Assembly (NCBI RefSeq): GCF_000519205.1
Contig: NZ_KI912600.1
Span: 91,073-155,072 of the forward strand
Length of the DNA: 64,000 nucleotides
Reading direction: 5' to 3'
Source of the DNA: Amycolatopsis taiwanensis DSM 45107
GTDB lineage: Bacteria; Actinomycetota; Actinomycetes; Mycobacteriales; Pseudonocardiaceae
Positions within the stretch are counted from its first letter, which is position 1. Every line of letters starts with the position of its first letter. Below, one piece after another: positions 1-7,936 of this stretch. A program made the translations under genes and the position numbers. Below the pieces are notes generated by a model, which worked only from the letters and a program-made list of their open reading frames with translations, was not told the DNA's origin and ran no database searches.

Positions 1-245
1 CGGGGACGTCCAGTGTTCGGTGCTCCAGTCCTGCACGTGCAGGGTTTCCGGCTCGGCCGCGTCCGGACCGAACAGCTGGGTCAGCTGATGGTTTCCGCGC
101 GTGCATGACCAGTTTGCCCAGCGAGCAGGGGAAGCGCAGCGCCGTCGAATCCGACGACGGTGAGCTGCCTGTGCGGACTCAGTCCGTCGATGAGCCCGGC
201 CAGCCTCGGGTCCGCGGCGGCGTCGATCCTGAGCCATCGTCGCCG
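1..245 (-). pseudogene. Flavin monoamine oxidase remnant, frame-disrupted
   Basis: The minus strand encodes pieces that look like the C-terminal part of a flavin amine oxidase, spread over different frames. One frame gives GNHQLTQLFGPDAAEPETLH followed by VQDWSTEHWTSP up to the window edge. Another gives LTVVGFDGAAL and a third ALRFPCSLGKLVMHAR. The pattern of a volume-limited 'G..A' strand followed by LFGP-AAEP and D-W-E-W is typical of bacterial monoamine oxidases just before the FAD-binding C-terminus. At least one frameshift near 90-130 is needed to join them. The gene continues beyond the window, so only part is visible. Called a decayed gene by inference. Confidence 0.4.
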
Positions 246-373
246 CGGTGGCCGCCGGGCTGGCCGGCCCCCTCATGACCGTGATCGGTTTCGGCGGACT
301 CAACGCATTCGCCGCAGCACTCATGCTTCCCGTCCTTGTCTTCAGCTGCTTCCTCGCCCGAACGAAACGGTGA
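233..373 (+). pseudogene. MFS transporter C-terminal remnant
   Basis: A short open stretch with no start codon encodes AGLAGPLMTVIGFGGLNAF and then AAALMLPVLVFSCFLARTKR before TGA at 371-373. Glycine-rich hydrophobic helices ending in a basic tail match the last membrane segments of a drug-efflux MFS protein. Upstream in the same frame a stop lies at 230-232 and the DNA there belongs to the opposite-strand amine oxidase remnant, so only a fragment survives. Family assignment is inference from hydrophobicity and the basic tail. Confidence 0.3.
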
Positions 374-380
374 CCGCACA

Positions 381-686
381 GTGCCCGACCGGAGCGAACG
401 GCGGCGCGACCGCCGCAAAGCCCAACGAGTCATCACCATCGCACGGCGGACCCGGCGCAGCCGGGTCTCCCTGACCATCTGTGTCGTCGCGGTCGTCGTG
501 CTCGCCGCCGTCGTCATCGGCGGCGTCCGGTACGAAAAACACGGCGAAGCCGAAGCCGCGCGGGACGTGGTTAAGATGTCTGCGCAAACAAATGTTTCCG
601 GAGATGCGCTGCCTGTGCAGTCAGGTTCTGGGAGTGACGCGGCCCGGCGTCACGGTAGTGTTCATGCATGGCGACCCCGCGTTTGA
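381..686 (+). CDS. Small single-span membrane protein, doubtful 3' end
   Basis: From GTG at 381 the frame gives an arginine-rich cytoplasmic head (DRSERRRDRRKAQR) and one membrane helix (SLTICVVAVVVLAAVVIGG). The rest has no recognisable domain, contains the probable promoter of the MarR gene (inverted repeat at 586-597), and overlaps the MarR start at 668. The true protein may therefore be shorter, or the gene may have lost its original 3' part. The neighbouring remnants upstream support decay of this end of the window. Confidence 0.25.
   Translation: MPDRSERRRDRRKAQRVITIARRTRRSRVSLTICVVAVVVLAAVVIGGVRYEKHGEAEAARDVVKMSAQTNVSGDALPVQSGSGSDAARRHGSVHAWRPRV
586..597. promoter_or_regulatory. Inverted repeat upstream of marR-type gene
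   Basis: AAACA-AA-TGTTT is an AT-rich inverted repeat in otherwise GC-rich DNA, about 70 bp before the MarR start. MarR proteins usually bind such short palindromes at their own promoter, so it is a candidate operator. Confidence 0.3.
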
Positions 687-1135
687 CCGAGATCGAGGAC
701 GAGGCCTGGCAGGGCTTCCTGTACGCGCACGACCGCATCTGGCGAGAGATCGAAGCCGGCCTCGCCCCGCTGAACGTGAGCATGGCCGAGTACAGCGTCC
801 TGTCCCTGCTCGGCCGGGCCGGTCGAACGGGCATGCGCATGTCCGAGCTGGCCAAGCGCCGCGTGATGTCCACCGGCGGCTTCACCCGGCTGGCCGACCG
901 GCTCGAGCACCGCGGGCTCATCGAGCGCCGGCGTGCGGCAGAGGACGGGCGCGGATACGTCGCCATCCTCACCGCCGAGGGGCGGACTCTCCTGCGCAAG
1001 GCATGGCGGCAGCAGTACGGCGACCTGCGTCGTATCTTCCTCGACCGGCTGGACGACGACGACCTGCGCGACCTGGCGCGTGTCTGGTCGCGGCTCGACC
1101 CAGACCGTGGTGACGACGCCACAAGTCAGCGGTGA
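668..1135 (+). CDS. MarR family transcriptional regulator
   Basis: The 155-aa protein has the size and layout of MarR regulators: an N-terminal dimerisation helix, then a winged helix with MRMSELAKRRVMSTGGFTRL as recognition region, the wing RRRAAEDGRGYVAILTAEG, and C-terminal dimer helices. The phrase SMAEYSVLSLLGRAG is the usual MarR helix before the DNA-binding domain. ATG at 668 is the natural start. No target gene is adjacent in an obvious pair: upstream are remnants and downstream a convergent transporter. Ligand unknown. Confidence 0.85.
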   Translation: MATPRLTEIEDEAWQGFLYAHDRIWREIEAGLAPLNVSMAEYSVLSLLGRAGRTGMRMSELAKRRVMSTGGFTRLADRLEHRGLIERRRAAEDGRGYVAILTAEGRTLLRKAWRQQYGDLRRIFLDRLDDDDLRDLARVWSRLDPDRGDDATSQR

Positions 1136-1298
1136 ACGACCGAACACACCGGGGCGATGAGGCGGCGCAGGGCCGTCGAGCGCGAGACCGACCGGCAGAC
1201 CGCTGGTCGCGCTGAGCCCGGTCGATAACTCCGATGCCGGGGGCGCCTGGGGTGGCGTTCTGGATGAAGAGGCCGAGTGCCTCGACGCTGTTCGTGTC

Positions 1299-2621
1299 TT
1301 AGGTTTCCAGTGCTGGTTCGGCGGCTTCGCCGGCCGTTTCGTCCGCGGCGACGCGGTCGATTCGACGGAATAACGCGGGCACCGATGCCAAGCAGGCAAC
1401 CGAGCCAACGGCCACCCACAACGCGGGGGAGTAGACGCTCACGCGCGCTACCGCCCAGGTCATCAACGCCGGGGTGAAACCGGCGAAAAAGATTGCCGCG
1501 ATGTTGTAACTCAGCGCCAGGCCGGTGGAGCGCACCGCGACAGGAAACATCCGCGGCAGCGTGGACGGTGCCACACCGGTGAACGCGGCGACGTTGGCGC
1601 ACAAGGCCATGTGCACGATCAACAGGACCGGAAGGGTCGGCTGGGCGTGCAACCACAGCAGGCACAACACCGGCAGCACCAGCATGGTCGCCGAGCTGTA
1701 CACCACGATGCGCCGGGCCCCGTACTTGTCCGCGGCCTTACCGGCGAGCATGCAGCCGATCACCAGCACCACGTTGCCGACCAAAGACGCCAAGAACGAT
1801 TGTTGGGAGGTGAAACCCAGCCCGGTCGCTTTGTCCTTGTAGTAGGTCGGCGCGTAAATCACGAAAGCGTAGACACATACCGTCCACAACACGGAGAACG
1901 CGAACCCGATGATGATCTCTTTGGGATGTTCGGTTACCAGCTTGCGGAACGGGTTGCGCCCATCGGTGTTGTCCACCCGATGTTGCTTGAATGACTCGGT
2001 TTCCGGCAGGCTGCGGCGAATATACAGGCCAACCGGAATGATCAGCAGTCCGATCACGAATGGAATCCGCCACGCCCAGTCGTTCACCGCCGAATCGGAA
2101 AAGGCCGTTGTCACCGTCACGCCGATGATCGCGGAGATCAGGTTGGCGATGCCCATCGACGCCTGTAGCCACGCGGCATACCGTGCCCGGCGGCCGCGTG
2201 GCGCGTGTTCGAGCAGGAAGGCCGCGGCGCCCCCGATCTCCCCGCCGGCGGAGAATCCCTGCAGTAGCCGGCCGGCCAGCAGCAGGACCGGCGCCGCGAT
2301 GCCGATCAGCGTGACCGAAGGGGTCGCCGCCAGCACCAGAGTGCCCAGCCCCATCGTCGCGATGGACAACATCAGTGCGGACTTCCGGCCCACCCGGTCG
2401 CCATAGATGCCGATCAGCACCGCGCCGAGCGGGCGGGCCACAAAACCGGCACCGAACACCATGAACGTATTGATCAGCGCCGAGGTCGGGTCGTCCTGCT
2501 GAAAGAAGTTATGTGCCACGTAGGTGGCGAAGAAGGCATAAACCGAGAAGTCGTACCACTCCAGCGCATTGCCGATGGAGGCAGCGATCACGGACTGGCG
2601 GGCGACCGATTTGGACGTCAT
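1299..2621 (-). CDS. MFS transporter, metabolite:H+ symporter (MHS) type
   Basis: A 440-aa protein with 12 predicted membrane segments. Features of the MHS/ProP branch are ASIGNALEWYDFSVYAFFAT at the first helix, GYDR-like loop GIYGDRVGRKSALMLSIATM between helices 2 and 3, and GFSAGGEIGGAAAFLLEHAP in helix 4. Such proteins import small acids, betaines or dicarboxylates with protons. The gene is last in the minus-strand ureide operon, 15 bp after the M20 hydrolase, so it probably imports the substrate that the amidohydrolase and carbamoylase break down. The substrate itself cannot be read from sequence. Confidence 0.88.
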   Translation of the reverse strand: MTSKSVARQSVIAASIGNALEWYDFSVYAFFATYVAHNFFQQDDPTSALINTFMVFGAGFVARPLGAVLIGIYGDRVGRKSALMLSIATMGLGTLVLAATPSVTLIGIAAPVLLLAGRLLQGFSAGGEIGGAAAFLLEHAPRGRRARYAAWLQASMGIANLISAIIGVTVTTAFSDSAVNDWAWRIPFVIGLLIIPVGLYIRRSLPETESFKQHRVDNTDGRNPFRKLVTEHPKEIIIGFAFSVLWTVCVYAFVIYAPTYYKDKATGLGFTSQQSFLASLVGNVVLVIGCMLAGKAADKYGARRIVVYSSATMLVLPVLCLLWLHAQPTLPVLLIVHMALCANVAAFTGVAPSTLPRMFPVAVRSTGLALSYNIAAIFFAGFTPALMTWAVARVSVYSPALWVAVGSVACLASVPALFRRIDRVAADETAGEAAEPALET

Positions 2622-2636
2622 GATGTGCTGCCTTTC

Positions 2637-3908
2637 TTACGCGCTACGCAGTCCGTCGCGCTGGTCGAGCGTGAAGAGCGTGCTGGCGAGCATGTGCGCT
2701 CCGCGCGCGATGTCCGCGGTGTCGGTGAACTCTTCCGGACAGTGGCTCTTGCCCGCCACGGACGGCACGAAGATCATCCCCATTGGACCGAGCCGAGCGA
2801 GATGCGCCGCGTCGTGTCCCGCGCCGGACGGCACCGCTTGCCAGGTGTACCCGGTACCTCCCGCCGTCTCGGCAATCACGTCTTGCACCGCGGTCGCCGC
2901 CGGCACCGGATCCTGATCGGTAAGCCATTCCACGTCGAGTTCGACACCGCGCGCCGCGGTGGCCGCGACTACCTGATCCACCAGTTGCTGGCGGGCGCCG
3001 TGCAGCCAGGAACGATCCACGCTACGCAACTCGGCCCACAGCCGCGCCTCGTTCGTGATCACACCCATCGACCCGGGCGACGACTCGATCGAGCCTGGTG
3101 TCGCGACCCCATGCACCGGGGCGCCGCACCCCACGCGCTCGACCGCGAGCACCGCCTCGGCCGCCGACACCAACGCATCGTGGCGGTCGCTCATCGGGGT
3201 GGTGCCCGCGTGTCCGGAGGAGCCGGCGAACCGCAGCAGGACCCGGTCGATACCCGCGATAGCGGTCACCACGCCGATCTCCGTACCCGCGCGTTCCAAC
3301 TGCGGTCCCTGCTCCACATGCAGTTCGAGGTAGGCGTGCACATCCGACGACGACCAGGCCTGGCGCAGGGCCGCGTCCGGGTCCAGGCCGAATCCGGCCA
3401 TGGCGTCCCCGAGCCGGGTGCCGGTGTTGTCGGTTCGATCCAGGTGCTTGGCCGCCAGGGTGCCGGTGATCGATCGCGACCCCATGCAGGAAATACCGAA
3501 TTCGTTGGCTTCCTCGCCGAGGAAGTCCACCACGATCAGGTCGTGCGCGAGCGTGATGCCGCTCTCCTGGAACCGGATCGCCGCCTCGATACCGGAGAGC
3601 ACGCCGACGATCCCGTCGTAGCGTCCCCCCTGGCGCACCGTGTCGGTATGCGACCCGGTGACCAGCGCCGGACCGCCGCCGTGCCGGCCGGCCAGCCGGC
3701 CGACGATATTGCCGGCGGGGTCCACCGTGGGATTCAGCCCGGCCGCGGCCATCCGGGCGCGGACCCAGTCCCGGGAGGCACGGTACGGCTCGGAAAACAC
3801 CTCCCGCGTCCAGCCGGCGAAGCTCGAGTCGTGAAAGGCTGCCAGCTCGTCGATGCCGTGCGACAGCCGCTCGATATTCGGCCGCAGTGCGTCCAGGTCG
3901 ACCATCAT
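2637..3908 (-). CDS. M20-family amidase: N-carbamoyl amino acid / allantoate hydrolase
   Basis: The 423-aa protein matches the Zn-dependent hydantoinase/carbamoylase family (AtzC/HyuC, AllC). Metal ligands appear in GSHTDTV (residues 85-91), the aspartate in GGRYDGIVGV, the glutamate pair in FLGEEANEFG (about 129-138), an ELHVEQGPQLE block, and the late histidine in GAGHDAAHLA. These enzymes open N-carbamoyl amino acids or ureidoglycolate-type substrates, releasing ammonia and CO2. Its position downstream of a cyclic amidohydrolase fits a two-step pathway: ring opening, then decarbamoylation. Whether the substrate is a hydantoin, dihydropyrimidine or allantoin product is not resolved. Confidence 0.9.
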   Translation of the reverse strand: MMVDLDALRPNIERLSHGIDELAAFHDSSFAGWTREVFSEPYRASRDWVRARMAAAGLNPTVDPAGNIVGRLAGRHGGGPALVTGSHTDTVRQGGRYDGIVGVLSGIEAAIRFQESGITLAHDLIVVDFLGEEANEFGISCMGSRSITGTLAAKHLDRTDNTGTRLGDAMAGFGLDPDAALRQAWSSSDVHAYLELHVEQGPQLERAGTEIGVVTAIAGIDRVLLRFAGSSGHAGTTPMSDRHDALVSAAEAVLAVERVGCGAPVHGVATPGSIESSPGSMGVITNEARLWAELRSVDRSWLHGARQQLVDQVVAATAARGVELDVEWLTDQDPVPAATAVQDVIAETAGGTGYTWQAVPSGAGHDAAHLARLGPMGMIFVPSVAGKSHCPEEFTDTADIARGAHMLASTLFTLDQRDGLRSA

Positions 3909-3939
3909 CCCGCCTCTCGGTTGGTCGGCAATTCGCGCA

Positions 3940-4464
3940 TCAGTCCTGTTCCTCGTGTTTGACGTCGGTCCACGGATAGGACTCCATGAATCCGGGAATG
4001 GTCAGGACTGCCTTGGCCTGGCGGGTGTCAAGCACCGAGGCCGCCTGCACGCGTAGGTTGTTGCTGTTTTCGGAAACCACCGCGCCACGGTCGGCGGGAC
4101 GGAGCATGGCCACGGCCTGCCGGGCCATGCCGGCGCGGGCCTGTCGCGCTACCTCGTCCGGCTCGGTCTCCCGGCGAGCCCGCCACTGAGCGAGGTCCAT
4201 ACCTTCTGGCACATAGCCATACCGGGCTTCATGTGCCGCGGTCTGGTCGGTGACGATGGCGGGTAGTTGCCGGCCGCGTTCCGCGATTTCGGTGAAAACC
4301 GTGGCCGCCGCGTACACCACCAGATCCTGCGGTCGCTCGCCGACTTCGCGCACATTTTCCAACATGCGCAACAAGGCTTCTGTGCGCCAACTCCGGCAAC
4401 GCAGGCCGGTACCCCGAGCGGCGACCACACCCCCGGTAGTCCCGTGCACCGGCTCAGCCGCCAT
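3940..4464 (-). pseudogene. Urocanate hydratase remnant with internal deletion
   Basis: ATG at 4464 overlaps the end of the IclR gene and gives about 174 residues; urocanases have about 550. The N-terminus (RGTGLRCRSWRTEALLRMLE, then ERPQDLVVY) matches urocanase positions about 15-50. The frame then jumps directly to LPAIVTDQTAAHEARYGYVP, normally some 200 residues further on, and ends with NNLRVQAASV and IPGFMESYP. The NAD-binding segment and the region with the catalytic cysteine are absent. The frame is intact, so a short protein could still be made, but it cannot be a working urocanase. Retention inside an operon with overlapping start makes it either a recent decay product or a repurposed fragment. 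Confidence 0.6.
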
Positions 4465-5242
4465 GGCGCACCTCGTCGTCCGGCGGGGTCCACACGGTCG
4501 AGACGCTGCTCGGCAGCTGGGAGACGATGTCCGCCGCGGCGGCCCGCAACAGCTCGATCGGCTCGGCAGGCTCGGCGAGGTCGCGATCCCGGCCAACCAT
4601 GGACAACGCGCACAGACAGGACCCCGCCACCAGCACCGGCACGCCGATCGCGCTCATACCCGGCGTCAGCCAACCGCGCGAAACGTGAAAGCCCTGCCGG
4701 CGAATGACCGCCAGCTCCCGGCGCAATGTGCCCGCATCGGGTGTGGCGGCGGTGAATCGCGGCAGTTTGCCCTGCAACACTTGGCGGATCACCGGTTCCG
4801 GGGCGGTCGCCAGCAGCGGTGTGGCACTGGCCCCGGCGTACAACGCCAGGATCTGCCCCGGTCGAAACGCAACGCTGCCGCTACCGCTGTACCGGGCATC
4901 CAAACACAAGGCGGCGGCATGGACTCGGACGGTCAGCGCGACGTTGAGCCCGGAGTCGCGACGCAATCCGATGAGCACCGGCCGAGCAAGATCGACGAGG
5001 TGTTCGGACCGATCCGCGGAGCGGTCGGCGAGCCGCCTGCTCGGCTGCAGCATACCGTCGACCTCGGCGAGAAAACCGGCCTGTTTGAGCAGCCGCACGT
5101 AGCGATAGGCGGACGAGGATGGCAGGCCGAGCCCGGCCATGACGTCCGAGACCTCGGCCTGTCCTCGGTCCTGGATGAACGCCAGCACCCGCAACCCTCG
5201 ATCAAGCGAAGTCAACTCGCTACGTTCGGCCACTACCGTCAC
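4454..5242 (-). CDS. IclR family transcriptional regulator
   Basis: GTG at 5242 overlaps the stop of the upstream amidohydrolase (GTGA), and the resulting 262-aa protein has the normal IclR length; a longer frame upstream is the antisense of the amidohydrolase end. The N-terminal winged helix is ELTSLDRGLRVLAFIQDRGQ followed by SDVMAGLGLPSSSAYRYVRL. The C-terminal effector domain contains LVDLARPVLIGLRRDSGLNV and GWLTPGMSAIGVPVL. As a coupled member of the operon it is the likely local regulator; the inverted repeat at 6657-6679 is its candidate operator. Confidence 0.88.
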   Translation of the reverse strand: MTVVAERSELTSLDRGLRVLAFIQDRGQAEVSDVMAGLGLPSSSAYRYVRLLKQAGFLAEVDGMLQPSRRLADRSADRSEHLVDLARPVLIGLRRDSGLNVALTVRVHAAALCLDARYSGSGSVAFRPGQILALYAGASATPLLATAPEPVIRQVLQGKLPRFTAATPDAGTLRRELAVIRRQGFHVSRGWLTPGMSAIGVPVLVAGSCLCALSMVGRDRDLAEPAEPIELLRAAAADIVSQLPSSVSTVWTPPDDEVRHGG

Positions 5243-6618
5243 CTCCGGCGCACCTGCTCTCCATGTCCGGGAGCGCCAACGAGGCCGGTGTTCGCGTCCC
5301 ACACCACGGTTCCACGACTCAGTGTGAGCGTGACCCGCGCACCGGGCAGCCGTTTGTGATACGGGCTCCAGCCCGCGTTCGAATGCAGTGCCGAACCGTC
5401 GATCTGCCACTGTTCGTCCGGGGTCAGCACCAAAATGTCGGCGTCATAGCCGGTCGCCAGCCGGCCCTTGCGGTGACCAATGCCATATCGGTCGGCCGGG
5501 TTGGCGGTCAGTGCCGCGACCGCCGCGGTGAACTCGGGGCCTTGCCCATACCGGCGAAGGCATTCACCAAGTGTGGTAGCCACCATTGTTTCGGTACCTG
5601 GCGTGCCGGAATGGTTGTCCAGGATCCGGTCGTGGTCCTTCTGGGCAGCCGGCCAGGGTGCATGGTCCGAGGAGATCACCGAAGCGGTCCCGCTGGTCAC
5701 CGCCTTCCACATGGCTGTCCGGCTGGCGTCGTCCCGGACCGGGGGGTTGATCTTCAACCGGCCACGCAACGTGGCCATGTCGTCCTCGGTGAACAGCAGG
5801 TAGTGCGGGCACGTCTCGAACGTCACGTCCACACCCTGGCTTTGGTACCAGGACACCAAATCCGCCGAACGCCCCAGCGAAAGGTGGCACAGGTGCAGCG
5901 CGTTGCCCTGGTTGGCGGCGATCTCCATGGCCGTCAACACGCCGAGGGTCTCCGATACCGGTGGCCGGGTCCGCCCGTGCACGGCAGGGTCGGTGGACGC
6001 CTGGTTGGCGGGATCGGCCAGCAACGCCTTGATGATCTCGTTGTTCTCCGCGTGCGTGCACAGTGTGGAGCCGGCCTCCCCGGCCGCCTTCATCACGTCC
6101 AGCAGTTCACTGTCATTGATCCGGGGAAACCGGAACGGGTCGGTGTCGAACAGCGACACCTTGAACCCGACCACGCCGGCATCCACGAGGTCCGCGGTCC
6201 GTCGCCACCCGCCGCCAGGCTCCATCGTGCCCAGCAGGGCGACATCGACGACGGCTTCGTCGGCGACGAGATCCAGCTTCGCGTTCACCCGGTCTCTGCT
6301 GTTCACCGGACCGGTCGCGTCGAACGGCATCTCGACGATCGTGGTGACCCCGCCCGCGGCTGCCGCCGAAGTGGACGCCCGCAGCCCTTCTCCGGCGTGC
6401 GAGTACGAGTGCACATGAGCATCGACCGCTCCGGGCAAGAGCAAGGACTCACCGACGTCGATCAGATTTTTCGCGCTGGACGGCTCGCCGAAGGCAACGT
6501 CCACGATCCGACCGTCCGCAACCCACACCGCGCCCCGGTGGTAGCGGCCTTCACTGTCGGGAATCCGTCCTGCGAGCACCGTCTCGGCTCGTGCGGTGTC
6601 AGGTTGCGCGGTGTCCAT
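5239..6618 (-). CDS. Cyclic amidohydrolase (allantoinase / hydantoinase / dihydroorotase family)
   Basis: A 459-aa urease-superfamily amidohydrolase. All binuclear metal ligands are visible: HVH (68-70), the carbamylated lysine in GFKVSLF (about 153), histidines in CTHAENNEI and LHLCHLS, and the aspartate in SSDHAPW. The family opens cyclic amides such as allantoin, hydantoins or dihydropyrimidines. It is the first gene of a minus-strand operon that continues with the IclR regulator, urocanase remnant, carbamoylase and transporter. The sequence is closer in style to allantoinases (TCPHYLLFTEDDM block), but the substrate remains inference. Confidence 0.88.
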   Translation of the reverse strand: MDTAQPDTARAETVLAGRIPDSEGRYHRGAVWVADGRIVDVAFGEPSSAKNLIDVGESLLLPGAVDAHVHSYSHAGEGLRASTSAAAAGGVTTIVEMPFDATGPVNSRDRVNAKLDLVADEAVVDVALLGTMEPGGGWRRTADLVDAGVVGFKVSLFDTDPFRFPRINDSELLDVMKAAGEAGSTLCTHAENNEIIKALLADPANQASTDPAVHGRTRPPVSETLGVLTAMEIAANQGNALHLCHLSLGRSADLVSWYQSQGVDVTFETCPHYLLFTEDDMATLRGRLKINPPVRDDASRTAMWKAVTSGTASVISSDHAPWPAAQKDHDRILDNHSGTPGTETMVATTLGECLRRYGQGPEFTAAVAALTANPADRYGIGHRKGRLATGYDADILVLTPDEQWQIDGSALHSNAGWSPYHKRLPGARVTLTLSRGTVVWDANTGLVGAPGHGEQVRRR

Positions 6619-6656
6619 GCCGGCAACCTAGGTACCAGGGCCAAACCCGAGACACC

Positions 6657-6679
6657 GGATTCCCGCAAAATGGGAATCC
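6657..6679. promoter_or_regulatory. Inverted repeat, candidate IclR operator
   Basis: GGATTCCC (6657-6664) and GGGAATCC (6672-6679) form a perfect 8-bp inverted repeat around GCAAAAT, about 40 bp upstream of the amidohydrolase start. IclR-family sites typically have this TTCC-spacer-GGAA form. No other palindrome was seen in the 350-bp gap up to 6969. Confidence 0.5.
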
Positions 6680-6969
6680 CTGCCATGAGCCGGATCATCG
6701 GCAGCCCCGCCCACGGTTCGGGTTGTTTTGTCGGGTACCAGGACCGCGCGGCCGGTGAGGCGTCCCGATGCCAGGTCGGCCGGTGCCGTGTCGTGGACAG
6801 CGTCCGCTGCCCGGGCCAGTCCCCAACGGAGCTGTCACCAGCCGTCATCTGAGGCGTTTTTGCAGGTCACCGGCATGGTGAGTGCTCGCCGACCCGCGGT
6901 TTGACGGTGTGCCGCTCGGCGAGGACCGTTGTCGGTAGGGGACCGCGCAGAGGAAGGGCGTGTGACTCG

Positions 6970-7752
6970 ATGAGCAATATGCACAGCAGGCCGATGTTCG
7001 ACGTCGAGGCGTTGCGTCGCGGCGTCGAGGAGCGCGACGCCGCGACCATGCGGAGCCTGTACGCGGAGAACGCGCAGATGACCGTAGTGGACCAACGCGA
7101 CCAGCCAAGCCACCCGCACCAGATTTCCGGGAACTCCGCGATCGGCGAGTTCTTGGACGAACTATGCAGCAGGGACATGGAGCATCGCCTGGAGCAGGTC
7201 GTCGTCTCCGCCGACGGCAGCCACGCGGCCTACCTTGAGCGCTGCCGCTACCCAGACGGCGCGACGGTGCTGGCGACCTCGATGCTGGACCTGCGCGACG
7301 GGCGGATCACCGCGCAGACCAGCCTTCAGGCATGGGACGAGGAGAGCGGCGGCGCGAGGCCGCAAGACGCACCGGCCGCAGCCGCGGAAGCGGCCGAGCG
7401 GGTCGAGCACCTGGACTTCGGCAAACCGGACGAGGTGCGCACCTTCGACCACGGACGCGCGGAGATCCTCAACGTGGGCGGCGGGATCATCGGCCGCCTG
7501 GTGCTCGAGCCGGGCTGGCGCTGGTCTCGAGACGTCAAGCCCCTGGCCGGGACGCAGTGGTGCGAAGCACCGCACTTCCAGTACCACGTATCCGGCACGC
7601 TCCGCGTCCACATGGCCGACGGAACCGAGTTCGACGCGAAGCCAGGGGATCTGACGATGTTGCCCTCGGGGCACGACGCCTGGGTGATCGGCGACGAGAC
7701 GGTCGTGGTCGTGGACTGGCAGGGCGCCGTCCACTACGCCGAGAAGTCCTGA
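6970..7752 (+). CDS. SnoaL/NTF2-like domain fused to a cupin domain
   Basis: ATG at 6970 follows a GAGGAAGGG ribosome site and gives 260 aa. Residues 1-115 form an NTF2-like fold: DVEALRRGVEERDAATMRSL, SGNSAIGEFLDELCSRDMEH and DGRITAQTSLQAWDE at the end. Residues about 130-260 form a cupin-type beta-barrel (GWRWSRDVKPLAGTQWCEAP, HFQYHVSGTLRVHMADGTE, PGDLTMLPSGHDAWV). Single-domain versions of each are common; the fusion is less so. It stands alone between divergent and convergent neighbours. Function unknown; cupin part might bind a small ligand or metal through the histidines at HFQYH and GHDAW. Confidence 0.75.
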   Translation: MSNMHSRPMFDVEALRRGVEERDAATMRSLYAENAQMTVVDQRDQPSHPHQISGNSAIGEFLDELCSRDMEHRLEQVVVSADGSHAAYLERCRYPDGATVLATSMLDLRDGRITAQTSLQAWDEESGGARPQDAPAAAAEAAERVEHLDFGKPDEVRTFDHGRAEILNVGGGIIGRLVLEPGWRWSRDVKPLAGTQWCEAPHFQYHVSGTLRVHMADGTEFDAKPGDLTMLPSGHDAWVIGDETVVVVDWQGAVHYAEKS

Positions 7753-7936
7753 TCCCCAGCCGGCAGCCGATCGACCGGCGCGGGCTTCGGTGGCTCGATC
7801 TTCTTCGGACGGCATCGGACCAACAGCGCCGCAGCCGTCGGGAGCACGACCGCGCGGCTTTTCACCAGATGCTCGATGAGGCGACGGCAGGCGATCGCCA
7901 GCTCACGCTGGCTTCTGGTAGCGGCAGCCGCTGAGG

